From the NCBI RefSeq assembly GCF_002239585.1, contig NZ_NDFH01000003.1:434001-498000 (forward strand): a stretch of DNA of 64,000 nucleotides, read 5' to 3'. A model generated the notes under the pieces. It did no database searches and was not told the DNA's origin. It worked only from the letters and a program-made list of their open reading frames with translations. Below, piece after piece: positions 30,078 to 40,280 of this stretch (position 1 is its first letter; the number at the start of each line of letters is the position of its first letter). The position numbers were made by a program, and so were the translations under genes. This DNA comes from Psychromonas sp. CD1. Lineage in GTDB: Bacteria; Pseudomonadota; Gammaproteobacteria; Enterobacterales; Psychromonadaceae.

Positions 30078-30467
30078 TTATAAAAGATATTGATTCGTAT
30101 GTTGTTTATTATATTTTTCAGTGCAACATTGGCAACGTTGCAGGGTTGCATCTTTTTTTAATCTTTCTAATTCAATGCTTTCTTCACAATCAGCACATAA
30201 ACCAAACATTCCAATATTTAAATTACTGAGTGCAGCATCAATATTTTTTATGGTTTTTATTTTGTCTTTAAGTACTTTTATTTCAACATTTTTACTAATA
30301 ATTATCAGTTCATCACAAGAAAATAAAGCCAGTTTTTTTTCTGGAGTGACACAATCTGAAGCCGGTAAGGTCTCTAACGTATCAATAATATTGATACGTT
30401 GTAAATTGAGTTGTTTTAATAAGCTATTTTGAAAATTAGCGAGTTGTTTCTCGGTAAGTAATGACAT
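30078..30467 (-). CDS. DksA/TraR-type zinc-finger protein
   Basis: A 129-residue protein with a C-terminal C4 zinc finger: Cys 91, 94, 112 and 115 in GLCADCEESIELERL and RCQCCTEKY, the CxxC-x17-CxxC spacing of the DksA/TraR family. The N-terminal 75 residues are probably a helical coiled coil (KQLANFQNSLLKQLN, KVLKDKIKTIKNIDAALS). DksA relatives bind the RNA polymerase secondary channel. The DxxDxA-type tip of true DksA is not evident, so the activity is unknown. Confidence 0.82.
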   Translation of the reverse strand: MSLLTEKQLANFQNSLLKQLNLQRINIIDTLETLPASDCVTPEKKLALFSCDELIIISKNVEIKVLKDKIKTIKNIDAALSNLNIGMFGLCADCEESIELERLKKDATLQRCQCCTEKYNKQHTNQYLL

Positions 30468-30602
30468 TTAATTGTCTCTATGGGAATAGTCTACTTATCA
30501 TAGAGAGTCATTTGTGATGTTCTATGATTTAAGTCAAACACTAAGGACTATAACTGAGGGATAAGTAAAAAATTGACATAGATCAGAATTTATAGACGGT
30601 GC

Positions 30603-31388
30603 TTACCATTTTTTCTTCTCTTGAAAAATAAAATCAATATCATTTTTCTTTTCAGCTTCGCGCTCTTTGATCTCTTGTAATTTTTTATCATTTTTTTCGT
30701 GAAGTGCTTTTTTTATTTCAGATCTAAGTTTTATCAATTGAGTTTCTTTTGAGCTTAGATAACTATCTTTATCAGCCATAGAGCTCAATATAATGATTAA
30801 TTTATTAATCATTTGATTGGCACTGCCATATTGATGACTATTTTTAGAATCATAAATCTTTTTTAAACTGTTTTCGATATTAATCTTTAGTTGCATCATT
30901 TCTAAACGACGATCTTCTACGACAAAATTTTGGGTAGAAACTTTACCTTTAGCATGTTCAGAGCGGAGCACTGCACGAATTTTCTTGGCAATTTGTAATA
31001 AGACTAGTGCTTCTCTATCACTTTGAGGTGTTTTAAAAATACTCTCGTCGGGAGGCGTATAACTCTTTTGTAATTCTTTAATTTGTAAATTGGTATTCGA
31101 CAGATGATTTTGAATGGCCACACTAACACTACGCTCACTTGAAGTTTTTAGCATAAAGATTAATGCATTTTTGATTCGATGCTGCAAGATAAGTAATAAC
31201 GATTGACTAAAAGGCATGTTGGTTGCTTGTAAGAGTAGCTCATCAACCTCTGCGATAATCGCGCGTTGTTTGCTCGTTGCAAGGCGTCGCTCGGTATCAA
31301 TTTTTTGTCTATATTGTTGTATTATATTGTACCCAATTAAAACAAAAAGTAATAAACCCACTAATATAAAAATAATTGTATATAACAT
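30603..31388 (-). CDS. Membrane-anchored coiled-coil protein of unknown function
   Basis: I do not recognise this 261-residue protein. Residues 3-23 (YTIIFILVGLLLFVLIGYN) are one membrane anchor, followed by a long, highly charged, helix-rich body and a Lys/Glu-rich tail (EIKEREAEKKNDIDF). No enzyme motif is seen. Its topology suggests a cytoplasmic domain held at the inner membrane. It sits between the DksA-like gene and an orphan histidine kinase, all on the same strand, with gaps of about 110-140 bases, so co-transcription is possible but not shown. Confidence 0.7.
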   Translation of the reverse strand: MLYTIIFILVGLLLFVLIGYNIIQQYRQKIDTERRLATSKQRAIIAEVDELLLQATNMPFSQSLLLILQHRIKNALIFMLKTSSERSVSVAIQNHLSNTNLQIKELQKSYTPPDESIFKTPQSDREALVLLQIAKKIRAVLRSEHAKGKVSTQNFVVEDRRLEMMQLKINIENSLKKIYDSKNSHQYGSANQMINKLIIILSSMADKDSYLSSKETQLIKLRSEIKKALHEKNDKKLQEIKEREAEKKNDIDFIFQEKKKW

Positions 31389-31496
31389 AAAATCTCAAAA
31401 AAAAGGGATAGAAAACTATAATAGATAACAAATCATTAAATGATATTTATCGCTCTAATATATCACGTACAATAAAACAATAGCAGTGAATATAAA

Positions 31497-32198
31497 TCAA
31501 TTGGGAAGAAATAAACTAAATATCCCGCCGGTTTCTTTTCCATTCATTAAGCTAATATACCCGCTTAATGTCTTGTTTTTATGTTTAGCCGCTATTGTTT
31601 TTGCAAACAAAAGGCCTAAACCACTATGGCCTTTACACGCATTAAAAGGCATGTTATCAAAGTTATTATGTAAAAGCATATGCTCTGGATAGCCCGGCCC
31701 ATCATCTTCAACTTGAATAACAAGATAAGATTTTTTTATAAACGCGCGTAAGATAATATTACAATGACTATAACGTAATGCATTAATAAAAATATCACTG
31801 ATTAAATATGTAATAAGATCGTTGTCGTAATACGCATTAAGATTCTCATCAACACTTAAAGTAACTTTTTTATGTTGGCTATTAATATACAGCTTATTTT
31901 TGTCCATGACATCTTCTAAAGTATCACGTACTGAGTGCTCTTCTATTGATATCGGCAATTGTTGTTCATTTCGATATAGTGCAAGTAATTGAATTAATGT
32001 GCTGTTAATACGCATTGTTTGATAATGTAAGCCTGCTAAATCTTGATGCTGTGTAACGGTTAGATTATTAGCTATGTTTAGATTCTCAATTGATTGTAGC
32101 AATATAAACAATGAGTTTTTCATATCATGTGCTGTTGTTGCCAAAATCATATTAAAATCAAGATCGTGTATATTATTCATTATACGGCCCATTAACAT
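31497..32198 (-). CDS. Orphan histidine kinase without sensor domain
   Basis: The 233 residues hold only a kinase core. The H box TTAHDMKNSLFILL (His at about 24) is followed by an N-box region (LISDIFINALRYS), G1 VEDDGPGYP and G2 GHSGLGLLFAK. There is no membrane segment or PAS/GAF domain, and no response regulator adjoins it, so input and target are unknown. ATG 32198 gives the longest form; ATG 32180 (MNNIHDL) is an equally plausible start. Confidence 0.85.
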   Translation of the reverse strand: MLMGRIMNNIHDLDFNMILATTAHDMKNSLFILLQSIENLNIANNLTVTQHQDLAGLHYQTMRINSTLIQLLALYRNEQQLPISIEEHSVRDTLEDVMDKNKLYINSQHKKVTLSVDENLNAYYDNDLITYLISDIFINALRYSHCNIILRAFIKKSYLVIQVEDDGPGYPEHMLLHNNFDNMPFNACKGHSGLGLLFAKTIAAKHKNKTLSGYISLMNGKETGGIFSLFLPN

Positions 32199-32331
32199 GC
32201 TTAAAGCGGTTCATAAGGATTGAATATTAAGTATATAGTTAAATATCCTTAATATTCAATAAATAATATAAAAAGAGGGGCTAGGTCACAAACTCGTCTT
32301 TTTAGGAGTTATAAAAAACAAAAGGGATAAA

Positions 32332-33738
32332 TTACATATCGGTTAATATGGGCAATATTTTTGCCACTTTATCTAAGCATTCTTGATATTCATCAAGAGC
32401 TTGCGAATCGGCGACTAATCCTCCCCCCGCCCAACAATAAATAGATTTTTTATGACAAAGTAGGGTGCGGATAGCAATATTCATATCCATATCACCATTG
32501 GCATTAATGTAACCAATACTACCGCAATAAATATCACGTTGATTGGGCTCTAATTTTGCAATAATTTGCATTGCCCGAATTTTTGGGGCACCAGTAATGG
32601 AGCCACCAGGAAAACAGGAACGCAAAAGCTCTTCCGTACAATATTGTGCAGCAAGGGTTCCTTCAATCGTACTGACAAGATGATGCACCGCAGGAAAACT
32701 TTCAATATTGAATAATTTAGGTACATGAACGCTACCAGGTATTGCGACTTTACCGATGTCATTTCTCAGTAAGTCTACGATCATTAAATTTTCAGCGCGA
32801 TCTTTACTGGCGTTTTGCAAAGCTTGGCGACTGGCTTTATCTTGAATCTCATCTTTAAAACGAGGACGTGTGCCTTTAATGGGTTTCGTTTGAATTTTAT
32901 GATGATTTAAGCTTAAAAATCGTTCGGGTGATAGAGATAAAAGACAGTGGTTGGGGTAACGTAAGAACGCTGCAAAAGGGGGGGCATTTTGTATAAGTAG
33001 GGTCTCATAGGCTCGATACTCATCTCCAACATATATCGACTGGAAACGCTGAGCGAGGTTTACTTGATAACAGTCACCACTTAAAATATATTCGTGAATG
33101 GTATTAAATTTTTCAATATAAGATTTTTTGGTCATATTAGATGACCATTGCTTCGTTAATTTAAAGGGCTCGCTGAGTATTGCTTCTTGTGTTTTAGTGT
33201 TTAGCCACGCTTTTCGTAATTGCCACATTTCATCTAAAGGGAGATGACTAATATTATTATTAACCAGCAAAAAAATCTCGTTGGACTTTATGTTTTGTAA
33301 AAGGGCCCAATCATAAAAACCAAACTGCATGTCAGGAATATCTAATGTCTGCGCATTATCAACATCTATGCATGTTTCAATTTGATAACCTATCTCATAA
33401 TTTATGACGCCTAATACTCCTCCTGAAAAAGGAATACTAGGGATCACTTCAGTATTTTTAAATAATTTTTTACGTAAGGATTTTAATAAATAAAAGGGAT
33501 CTTTTTTGCTATATGTTTTCTCACCTGCTTGTACAATAGTACTTGTACCTCGCTTTGAACTGAGCGTTGCTACCGGATCTGTGCTGAAAATAGACCAATG
33601 ACTATCGCAATGTTGTGTGTCCGCAGATTGCAAAAAAACAGTCCAAGGTAAGGCGCTTAAAGTCGCTTTTAAATTTTCAAACATCGCGCTGTTCGACGTA
33701 AGTGGTTTAATAAGTATATGTTGTGTCGTCTGGATCAT
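32332..33738 (-). CDS. pabB: Aminodeoxychorismate synthase component I
   Basis: PabB turns chorismate plus ammonia (from PabA) into 4-amino-4-deoxychorismate, the precursor of folate p-aminobenzoate. The 468 residues show the chorismate-enzyme core: PIKGTRPR near residue 285 (the Lys form typical of PabB, where anthranilate synthase has Ala), ENLMIVDLLRNDIG, and GGSITGAPKIRAMQII near 378. It is a single gene, divergent from the fumarase gene across about 250 bases. Confidence 0.94.
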   Translation of the reverse strand: MIQTTQHILIKPLTSNSAMFENLKATLSALPWTVFLQSADTQHCDSHWSIFSTDPVATLSSKRGTSTIVQAGEKTYSKKDPFYLLKSLRKKLFKNTEVIPSIPFSGGVLGVINYEIGYQIETCIDVDNAQTLDIPDMQFGFYDWALLQNIKSNEIFLLVNNNISHLPLDEMWQLRKAWLNTKTQEAILSEPFKLTKQWSSNMTKKSYIEKFNTIHEYILSGDCYQVNLAQRFQSIYVGDEYRAYETLLIQNAPPFAAFLRYPNHCLLSLSPERFLSLNHHKIQTKPIKGTRPRFKDEIQDKASRQALQNASKDRAENLMIVDLLRNDIGKVAIPGSVHVPKLFNIESFPAVHHLVSTIEGTLAAQYCTEELLRSCFPGGSITGAPKIRAMQIIAKLEPNQRDIYCGSIGYINANGDMDMNIAIRTLLCHKKSIYCWAGGGLVADSQALDEYQECLDKVAKILPILTDM

Positions 33739-33994
33739 AATATTCTGACTTTAGGCTCGCTTTTGCAATAAATGAGTGATACTTACTATTACAAGATTAA
33801 CATTCTCTGTAGTAGATATCAGCTACATATGAGATTTTTTTAAATCTTAATTATGGGTGCCTGTATTAGGCGACAGAGGAGACAAATCAATATAAATTTT
33901 TATAACCATTGCAATCAGATAAAATTGCTACTTAATGATTGCATTATGTTTTTTAACCCTTATTTATATTTAACATAAAAAAACTGGAGTTTTT

Positions 33995-35533
33995 ATGGCA
34001 CTCATTAAAGAGCAAGATTTTGTAAATAGTATTGCCAACGCATTACAGTTTATTTCTTACTATCATCCCCTTGATTTTATTGATGCGATGAATAGCGCTT
34101 ACATCAAAGAGAAAAATCCTGCAGCCAAAGATGCAATTGCCCAAATATTAATTAATTCACGTATGTCTGCAGAAGGAAAGCGTCCTCTTTGCCAAGACAC
34201 CGGTATTGTTACTGTGTTTGTTAAAATTGGCATGCAAGCTTCTTTTGAGGGTGATTTAACGGTGCAGGAATTAGTGGATGCCGGAGTACGAAAAGCGTAT
34301 TTAGATCCGAGCAACCCTCTTCGAGCCTCAATTGTTAGCGATCCTGCCGGAGCACGTATAAACACTAAAGATAATACACCTTCAGTTGTGCATATAGAAA
34401 TGGTGCAGGGTGAATATGTTGAAATAATGATTGCAGCTAAAGGGGGCGGTTCAGAAAATAAAGCGAAAATGGTAATGTTAAACCCTTCTGATGATATTGC
34501 AGAGTGGGTTGAAAAAACAGTACCGAGTATGGGGGCTGGTTGGTGTCCCCCAGGCATGTTAGGTATTGGCATAGGGGGAACGGTAGAAAAAGCGGCAATT
34601 ATGGCCAAAGAGTCGTTAATGGAGCCAGTAGATATTTATGCATTACAAGAAAAACAAAAACAAAAAGATGTAATATTAACAACGGATGAAAAATTACGTT
34701 TAGATATTTACTCAAGGGTGAATAATTTAGGTATTGGAGCGCAAGGATTAGGTGGGCTGACTACCGTATTAGATGTTAAAATCAAAAGTTGTCCAACACA
34801 TGCTGCTTCTAAACCAGTGGTGATGATTCCAAATTGTGCGGCGACAAGGCACACTCATTTTATATTAGATGGACAAGGAGAGGCTCAATTTGATCCCCCT
34901 AAATTAAGTGATTGGCCGTCTGTAACACGGGAAGCAGGAGATAATGTTTTACGCGTTAATGTTAATAATTTACAAAAATCTGACATTGGAAAGTGGAAAA
35001 GTGGTGATACATTATTACTCTCAGGAAAAATTTTAACGGGTAGAGATGCAGCTCATAAACGTCTTCAAGAATTAATGGAGTCCGGTGAAGGTTTACCTGA
35101 AGGTGTTGATTTTAATGGTCGATTTATTTATTACGTCGGTCCTGTTGATGCCGTGGGAGATGAAGTTGTGGGACCTGCAGGCCCTACAACCGCAACGCGC
35201 ATGGATAAATATACGGATTTCATGCTTGAAGAAATGGGGCTGTTAGGCATGATTGGAAAATCAGAGCGTGGTCAAAAGACGGTAGACTCGATTGAAAAAA
35301 ACAAATCAGTTTATTTAATGGCTGTCGGTGGCGCTGCATTTTTAGTGGCTAAAGCTATTAAAAAAGCTCGTGTGGTCGCTTTTGCTGATTTAGGTATGGA
35401 AGCTATTTATGAATTTGAAATCGAAGATATGCCGGTTACAGTTGCGGTTGATAGCGACGGAAACAATGTGCATGCATTTGGACCGGCTATTTGGAAAGCT
35501 AAAATAGCCGAATTAAGTCAAAAAATGTCATAA
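33995..35533 (+). CDS. fumA: Class I (iron-sulfur) fumarate hydratase
   Basis: This enzyme interconverts fumarate and malate with an oxygen-sensitive 4Fe-4S cluster. The 512 residues are a little shorter than E. coli FumA/FumB (548), as in Shewanella-type members. The expected cluster Cys are visible at about 66 (LCQDTGIV), 184 (GWCPPGM) and 281 (PNCAATRHTHF), with matching spacing. The C-terminal half has YVGPVDAVGDEVVGPAGPTT. No operon partner is seen. It could equally be named fumB. Confidence 0.95.
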   Translation: MALIKEQDFVNSIANALQFISYYHPLDFIDAMNSAYIKEKNPAAKDAIAQILINSRMSAEGKRPLCQDTGIVTVFVKIGMQASFEGDLTVQELVDAGVRKAYLDPSNPLRASIVSDPAGARINTKDNTPSVVHIEMVQGEYVEIMIAAKGGGSENKAKMVMLNPSDDIAEWVEKTVPSMGAGWCPPGMLGIGIGGTVEKAAIMAKESLMEPVDIYALQEKQKQKDVILTTDEKLRLDIYSRVNNLGIGAQGLGGLTTVLDVKIKSCPTHAASKPVVMIPNCAATRHTHFILDGQGEAQFDPPKLSDWPSVTREAGDNVLRVNVNNLQKSDIGKWKSGDTLLLSGKILTGRDAAHKRLQELMESGEGLPEGVDFNGRFIYYVGPVDAVGDEVVGPAGPTTATRMDKYTDFMLEEMGLLGMIGKSERGQKTVDSIEKNKSVYLMAVGGAAFLVAKAIKKARVVAFADLGMEAIYEFEIEDMPVTVAVDSDGNNVHAFGPAIWKAKIAELSQKMS

Positions 35534-35616
35534 AATGACATTTTTTATTACACACCTAAACGGTGATGATATAACAGATTTAAATCTTATCTGTTGCAGT
35601 GGAATAAGGAATTATT

Positions 35617-36807
35617 ATGTTTGAGCAAGTAAGTATGGCACCTGCAGATCCTATTTTAGGTTTAACGGATGCGTTTAAAAAAGACAAACGTGCCAATAAA
35701 ATTAATCTAGGCGTTGGTATCTATAAAAATGAAGAGGGTTTAACGCCTATTTTAAAAAGCGTAAAAGAAGCTGAAAAGCGTTTATTAGCCAATGAAACGA
35801 CAAAAAGTTACTTAAGCATTGAAGGCCTTGCCGCTTATGGTGCTGCTGTGCAAAAATTATTATTCGGTAAAGATTCTGAAATTATCACATCAGGTCGAGC
35901 GCGTACTGCACAAGTGCCAGGTGGCACGGCAGCCCTTCGTACAGGGGCCGACTTTGCATTTAAAAAGTTAGGAATTAAACGTATTTGGGTTAGTAATCCA
36001 ACATGGGCTAACCATGGTAATGTTTTTAAAACGGCTGGCTTACAAGTTATGCCATATGATTATTATAATGAAGAAAAGAAAGAGCTTAACTTTGATGGCA
36101 TGATAGCATCATTACAAAAAGTGGATGCGGGTGATCTTGTTCTTTTTCATGCTTGTTGTCATAATCCTACAGGAATCGATCCGACTCTTGAGCAATGGGA
36201 AATTTTAGCGAAATTAATAGCCGATTTAGGTGCGATTCCTTTCTTTGACTTTGCATATCAAGGGTTTGCTAAAGGGATTCAGGAAGATGCACAAGGCTTG
36301 CGCATCTTTACTAAATATAATAAAGAATTATTGGTCGCGAATTCATTCTCTAAAAATTTCGGGTTATATAATGAGCGGGTTGGTGGTCTAACATTAGTTG
36401 CCGAAGATAAAACAATCGCAGATGCTTCTTTTAGTCAAATAAAAGCGGGAATTCGGTGTAATTATTCAAACCCACCTGCTCATGGCGGAGCCATTGTGAC
36501 GACAGTTTTAGAAGATGAGAAACTTTATCAACAATGGGAGATGGAAGTAGCAGAAATGCGTGAGCGCATTAAAGAAATGCGCGAGTTATTTGTGATGACC
36601 TTAAAAGAAAAAGGTATTAAAAAAGATTATAGTTTTATTTCTCGTCAAAATGGAATGTTTTCTTTTTCTGGTTTATCAAAAGAACAGGTAAAACGTTTAA
36701 AGGATGAACTAGGCGTCTATATTGTTGGCTCTGGCCGGATTTCAGTTGCTGGAATGACAAAAAATAATATGCAACCTCTATGTGAGGCACTTGCTAAAGT
36801 ACTGTAG
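35617..36807 (+). CDS. aspC: Aspartate aminotransferase
   Basis: AspC is the PLP enzyme that interconverts aspartate/2-oxoglutarate and oxaloacetate/glutamate. The 396 residues equal E. coli AspC, with the PLP Lys at 246 in [15 protein letters not shown], and [14 protein letters not shown] and FDFAYQGFA as expected. The family also includes TyrB; start and end sequence favour AspC. A strong terminator follows. Confidence 0.94.
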   Translation: MFEQVSMAPADPILGLTDAFKKDKRANKINLGVGIYKNEEGLTPILKSVKEAEKRLLANETTKSYLSIEGLAAYGAAVQKLLFGKDSEIITSGRARTAQVPGGTAALRTGADFAFKKLGIKRIWVSNPTWANHGNVFKTAGLQVMPYDYYNEEKKELNFDGMIASLQKVDAGDLVLFHACCHNPTGIDPTLEQWEILAKLIADLGAIPFFDFAYQGFAKGIQEDAQGLRIFTKYNKELLVANSFSKNFGLYNERVGGLTLVAEDKTIADASFSQIKAGIRCNYSNPPAHGGAIVTTVLEDEKLYQQWEMEVAEMRERIKEMRELFVMTLKEKGIKKDYSFISRQNGMFSFSGLSKEQVKRLKDELGVYIVGSGRISVAGMTKNNMQPLCEALAKVL

Positions 36808-36824
36808 AATGTAGTACAACTACA

Positions 36825-36854
36825 AACAAGGCGTATAGTCGCCTTGTTTTTTTT
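36825..36854 (+). terminator. Rho-independent terminator of aspC
   Basis: AACAAGGCG and CGCCTTGTT form a perfect nine-base stem around TATAGT, followed by a run of T. It ends just ahead of the pssA start. Confidence 0.93.
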
Positions 36855-36867
36855 AATCAATAACATA

Positions 36868-38229
36868 ATGAGATATATGAGTAGTCGTATTAAACAAAGT
36901 TTATCCTATTTAAACAACTTGAAAAAAATACCACTTGATGTGCAATCAGTCGAGTGCTTATTTTCTACTAAAGCATTTAAACATGAGCTATTAAATCAAA
37001 TAGCAAAGGCTCAAACGCGTATCTATCTAGTGGCTTTATATCTTGAAGCCGATACAGCTGGTGCCGAAATATTATTGGCGCTCTATGACGCGAAACGGCG
37101 GATACCAACATTAGATATTGTTGTTTGTATTGATTATCATCGAGCACAACGTGGCTTGATTGGAGAAAAAAATGTCAAATCAACGAATGCATCTTGGTAT
37201 CAAGAAGTAGAACGAATACATAATCTAGGTATTAAAATAGTAGGGATCCCCGTCAAGCGGAAAGAACTATTTGGTGTTCAACACTTGAAAGGGTTTATAT
37301 TCGATGATTTCATCTTATATAGTGGTGCGAGTTTTAATGATATTTATCTTCATCAAAATGATCGCTATCGTTATGATCGTTATTGGCTTATCCAGAATAA
37401 GACATTATCCAATAGCATGGTTGCATTCTTACAAAAAGAAATATTGAGTAGTCCTGCGACGGCATTACTTAATGTGCCTCATATAAAACCCTTTTCAGAA
37501 CTTAAAAAATCGCATAAGAAACTCGTACGTGATTTGCGGCGGAGTTATTTTCATTACCAAGGCGAATTACTCACACAAACGTTATCTATTGTGCCGTTAT
37601 GTGGTCTCGGTGTGCGCCATAATAGTTTAAATCAAAGTATTCGAAAGCTATTACAAAGTACAGAACAAGAGTTGATTTTATTTACCCCTTATTTTAATTT
37701 CCCAGGAGCTATTTCGCGGGATATAGCGGCCCTATTAGGGCGGGGCGTTAAATTAACCATCGTAGTCGGTGATAAAAAGGCCAATGATTTTTATATTCCT
37801 GAAGATAAACCTTTCTCTACGATAGGTGGCTTACCTTATCTTTATGAGTGTAATTTAAAACGTTTTGCAAAGCGCCATCAAGCGCGTTTAAAAACACAGC
37901 AATTATCGATTAATTTATGGCGTCATGACAATAATAGTTTCCATTTGAAAGGATTATATTGTGATCAGCGTTTTATTCTGCTTACAGGACATAATTTAAA
38001 CCCAAGAGCGTGGCGTCTTGACGTTGAAAATGGCTTGCTTATTGATGATCCAAAACAACAGTTAAAAAAACTAATGGATCAAGAGTTAGCACAAATAATG
38101 GCCCATACTCGACGTATTGAAGATGTTGAGGATATTGAGGGTCTGCAAGACTACCCTGAACATGTACGTAAGCTATTAGTACGTATGCGCCGTGTAAAAG
38201 CTGATAAATTGGTACAAGGTATCATCTAG
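36868..38229 (+). CDS. pssA: CDP-diacylglycerol-serine O-phosphatidyltransferase
   Basis: PssA makes phosphatidylserine, precursor of phosphatidylethanolamine. It is the phospholipase-D-type enzyme of gammaproteobacteria, and both HKD motifs are present (HLKGFIFDD near residue 140 and HLKGLYCDQ near 358). GDKKANDFYIPED and TGHNLNPRAWRLD match E. coli PssA (451 residues). ATG 36868 gives 453 residues; ATG 36877 is an alternative with a weak GAG upstream. Its stop overlaps the GTG of the next gene by one base. Confidence 0.94.
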   Translation: MRYMSSRIKQSLSYLNNLKKIPLDVQSVECLFSTKAFKHELLNQIAKAQTRIYLVALYLEADTAGAEILLALYDAKRRIPTLDIVVCIDYHRAQRGLIGEKNVKSTNASWYQEVERIHNLGIKIVGIPVKRKELFGVQHLKGFIFDDFILYSGASFNDIYLHQNDRYRYDRYWLIQNKTLSNSMVAFLQKEILSSPATALLNVPHIKPFSELKKSHKKLVRDLRRSYFHYQGELLTQTLSIVPLCGLGVRHNSLNQSIRKLLQSTEQELILFTPYFNFPGAISRDIAALLGRGVKLTIVVGDKKANDFYIPEDKPFSTIGGLPYLYECNLKRFAKRHQARLKTQQLSINLWRHDNNSFHLKGLYCDQRFILLTGHNLNPRAWRLDVENGLLIDDPKQQLKKLMDQELAQIMAHTRRIEDVEDIEGLQDYPEHVRKLLVRMRRVKADKLVQGII

Positions 38230-39014
38230 TGTTGCTTTTGATAGGTTATATGTTGTTAGGCTCAGTTGCTGGTTTGATTGCAGGAATATTTGGTCTGGGC
38301 GGGGGGGTTATTATTGTACCTGCTTTGATAATGACCTTTAGTTACCTGCATTTCCCCGTTCAGGTATTAACCCATTTAGCTGTCGGCACCTCACTTGCCA
38401 GCATCGTATTTACATCGTTAAGTGCCATTTATGTACATCATAAAAAACAAGCAATAAATTGGCATCTCGCTTTAAAGTTAAGTTGTGGGATGTTTATCGG
38501 TGGTTTACTCGGTGCTTATTTTGCAGATTTCATGTCGGGGGAGTTATTACAGCGTATTTTTTCCTTATATGCACTTTGTGTGGCGCTACAAATGTGGTTT
38601 TCATGGAGACCTAAAGCGCAACTGCACTTACCTAAAGCATCTGGTTGTACTATTCTTGGCCTTGGTATCGGTTGTGTTTCCGGTTTGTTTGGCATTGCAG
38701 GGGGGTCGTTAGTCGTGCCTATTCTTGCCCTTTATGAAGTGCCTATCAAAAATGCGATTGCTACTTCAGCTGCTACCGGTTTTCCTATTGCTTTGGCGGG
38801 TGCATTAGGGTATTGCATTATGGGGATGAATAATAGTTTATTACCAGAATATAGTTTCGGTTATATTTATTGGCCTGCTGGTTTAGGTATTATATTAACC
38901 AGTACTTTTTTCGCAAAAGTAGGGGCGCGTCTTGCACATCAACTTGCACCTCAAAAAGTGCAAAAACTCTTTGCACTGGTACTCGTTCTTATTGCCTTTC
39001 TGCTGTTTTTTTGA
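38229..39014 (+). CDS. TauE/SafE-family (TSUP) membrane transporter
   Basis: A 261-residue integral membrane protein of the sulfite exporter/anion permease family, with about eight hydrophobic segments. The family hallmark glycine-rich repeats are visible once in each half (GIFGLGGGVIIVPALI near residue 20 and GLFGIAGGSLVVPIL near 155). The substrate cannot be told from sequence. The GTG start shares its first base with the pssA stop (TAGTG), so translation is probably coupled although no functional link is evident. Confidence 0.88.
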   Translation: MLLLIGYMLLGSVAGLIAGIFGLGGGVIIVPALIMTFSYLHFPVQVLTHLAVGTSLASIVFTSLSAIYVHHKKQAINWHLALKLSCGMFIGGLLGAYFADFMSGELLQRIFSLYALCVALQMWFSWRPKAQLHLPKASGCTILGLGIGCVSGLFGIAGGSLVVPILALYEVPIKNAIATSAATGFPIALAGALGYCIMGMNNSLLPEYSFGYIYWPAGLGIILTSTFFAKVGARLAHQLAPQKVQKLFALVLVLIAFLLFF

Positions 39015-39062
39015 AGTTTTGCTGTTTAATTAAGCACTTGCGAAGAAAATGTAAAATAGAAG

Positions 39063-39090
39063 TTGTATTCTGTATATTGATAAGTATACT
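39063..39090 (+). promoter_or_regulatory. Predicted promoter of the 4.5S RNA gene
   Basis: TTGTAT at 39063-39068 and TATACT at 39085-39090 are separated by 16 bases. Initiation a few bases later would leave a short 5' leader before the mature RNA, as in E. coli, where RNase P trims it. Confidence 0.5.
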
Positions 39091-39132
39091 GCATCACATC
39101 AAGTCGCTAACGCGAATTGATGCAGAAACAAT

Positions 39133-39245
39133 GGTAGGCTTCTTGGTGCCTCGCATTGATAACTTATTCACCAGGTCAGGGCCGGAAGGCAGCAGCCAGA
39201 GTAAGTAAATCAAGTGCCGAGGGTTCGCTGGGGAGCCTGCCACCC
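39133..39245 (+). ncRNA. ffs: 4.5S RNA, signal recognition particle RNA
   Basis: The apical SRP domain is unmistakable: CCAGGTCAGGGCCGGAAGGC with GCAGCCA following. The ends pair to close the long hairpin (GGTAGGCTTC against GGAGCCTGCC). The length of about 113 bases fits the E. coli 114. It binds Ffh to target inner-membrane proteins. Apparent reading frames across it are spurious. Confidence 0.96.
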
Positions 39246-39296
39246 AAACTACTCTTTCATTAACCTTCATTCTTAGCATTTTCAAAAGGCCTAATA

Positions 39297-40262
39297 ATGA
39301 CGACGTCTAAATCTAGTTTTGATGCCTCTTTAAAAGCAAAACATTTATTGCCTAAATATTGGGGCTCTTGGTCTTTATTGTTTTTACTCTTTATTTTTAG
39401 CTATTGGCCTGTGCGTTTGCGAGATCGTTTTGCTGGATTTATTGCCTCAAAAATTTATTCAAAAAAATTTTTAAATAAACGTAAGAAAATAGCTTTCATT
39501 AATATTGGCCTTTGTTTTCCGGATTATACGGAGCAACAAAAGGATGCATTAATGCAAAAAAATATCCGCGCATTATCTCAGATAACATTGTCCTTAGGTG
39601 AGCTTGCTTTTCGATCTCGTCAGCATATTTTAAGTCGTGTAAATATTCTGGGTGAACAACATATTAAAGATGCAGAAAAAGCGGGGAAATCGATTATTTT
39701 TTTAGGCCCTCATTGCTATGGCCTTGATTTCTCGGGTGTTGGCGCCATCAATGCGAATGGTTATTCCTTATCAAGCATGTTTAAAGATTATAACAATCCA
39801 ATTTTTGATTGGTTTGTTACCGGCTATCGTACGCGTTTTATATCGATAACCGGGCAGGGTAGTTTATACCATCGCAGTGAAGGTTTTAAACAAGTCATCA
39901 AAGACCTACGTAATAAAACGCATTTTTATTACTTACCCGATGAAGATCATGGCCGAGAAAAAAGTCTTTTTGTGCCATTTTATGCCACAAAAAAAGCAAC
40001 ATTACCAGTATTGGGCCGGTTAACTAAATTAGGGAAAGCTGTCGTTATCCCCTTTTATACGTCATATAATGAGAAAAGCGCTAAATATGATGTTTTCTTT
40101 CATGCGCCTTTAGAGGGGCTTGCATCGGGAGATGAATTAAAAGATACGTTAATCATGAGCAAAGCAATTGAACGATTAATTGATGAAGATAGAAGCCAAT
40201 ATATGTGGTCTCTTAAATTATTCAAAACACGTCCAGAACACGATATAGATATTTATAACTAA
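39297..40262 (+). CDS. lpxM: Lipid A late acyltransferase (LpxM/MsbB type)
   Basis: This inner-membrane enzyme transfers an acyl chain from ACP to the lipid A precursor on its cytoplasmic face. The 321 residues have an N-terminal membrane segment (SLLFLLFIFSYWPVRL) and the catalytic HX4D motif HCYGLD (His 139, Asp 144). YLPDEDHGREKSLFVPFY is characteristic of the LpxM branch rather than LpxL. It stands alone between 4.5S RNA and sohB. Confidence 0.9.
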   Translation: MTTSKSSFDASLKAKHLLPKYWGSWSLLFLLFIFSYWPVRLRDRFAGFIASKIYSKKFLNKRKKIAFINIGLCFPDYTEQQKDALMQKNIRALSQITLSLGELAFRSRQHILSRVNILGEQHIKDAEKAGKSIIFLGPHCYGLDFSGVGAINANGYSLSSMFKDYNNPIFDWFVTGYRTRFISITGQGSLYHRSEGFKQVIKDLRNKTHFYYLPDEDHGREKSLFVPFYATKKATLPVLGRLTKLGKAVVIPFYTSYNEKSAKYDVFFHAPLEGLASGDELKDTLIMSKAIERLIDEDRSQYMWSLKLFKTRPEHDIDIYN

Positions 40263-40280
40263 TTGTTTATTTGTGAGAAT

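Noticed and set aside
34099-34608. 169-codon minus-strand frame
   Set aside because: It is an antisense shadow of the class I fumarase gene, with no homology seen.
38870-39285. Open frames of 63-112 codons around 39.1 kb
   Set aside because: They overlap the 4.5S RNA gene and the end of the transporter gene.
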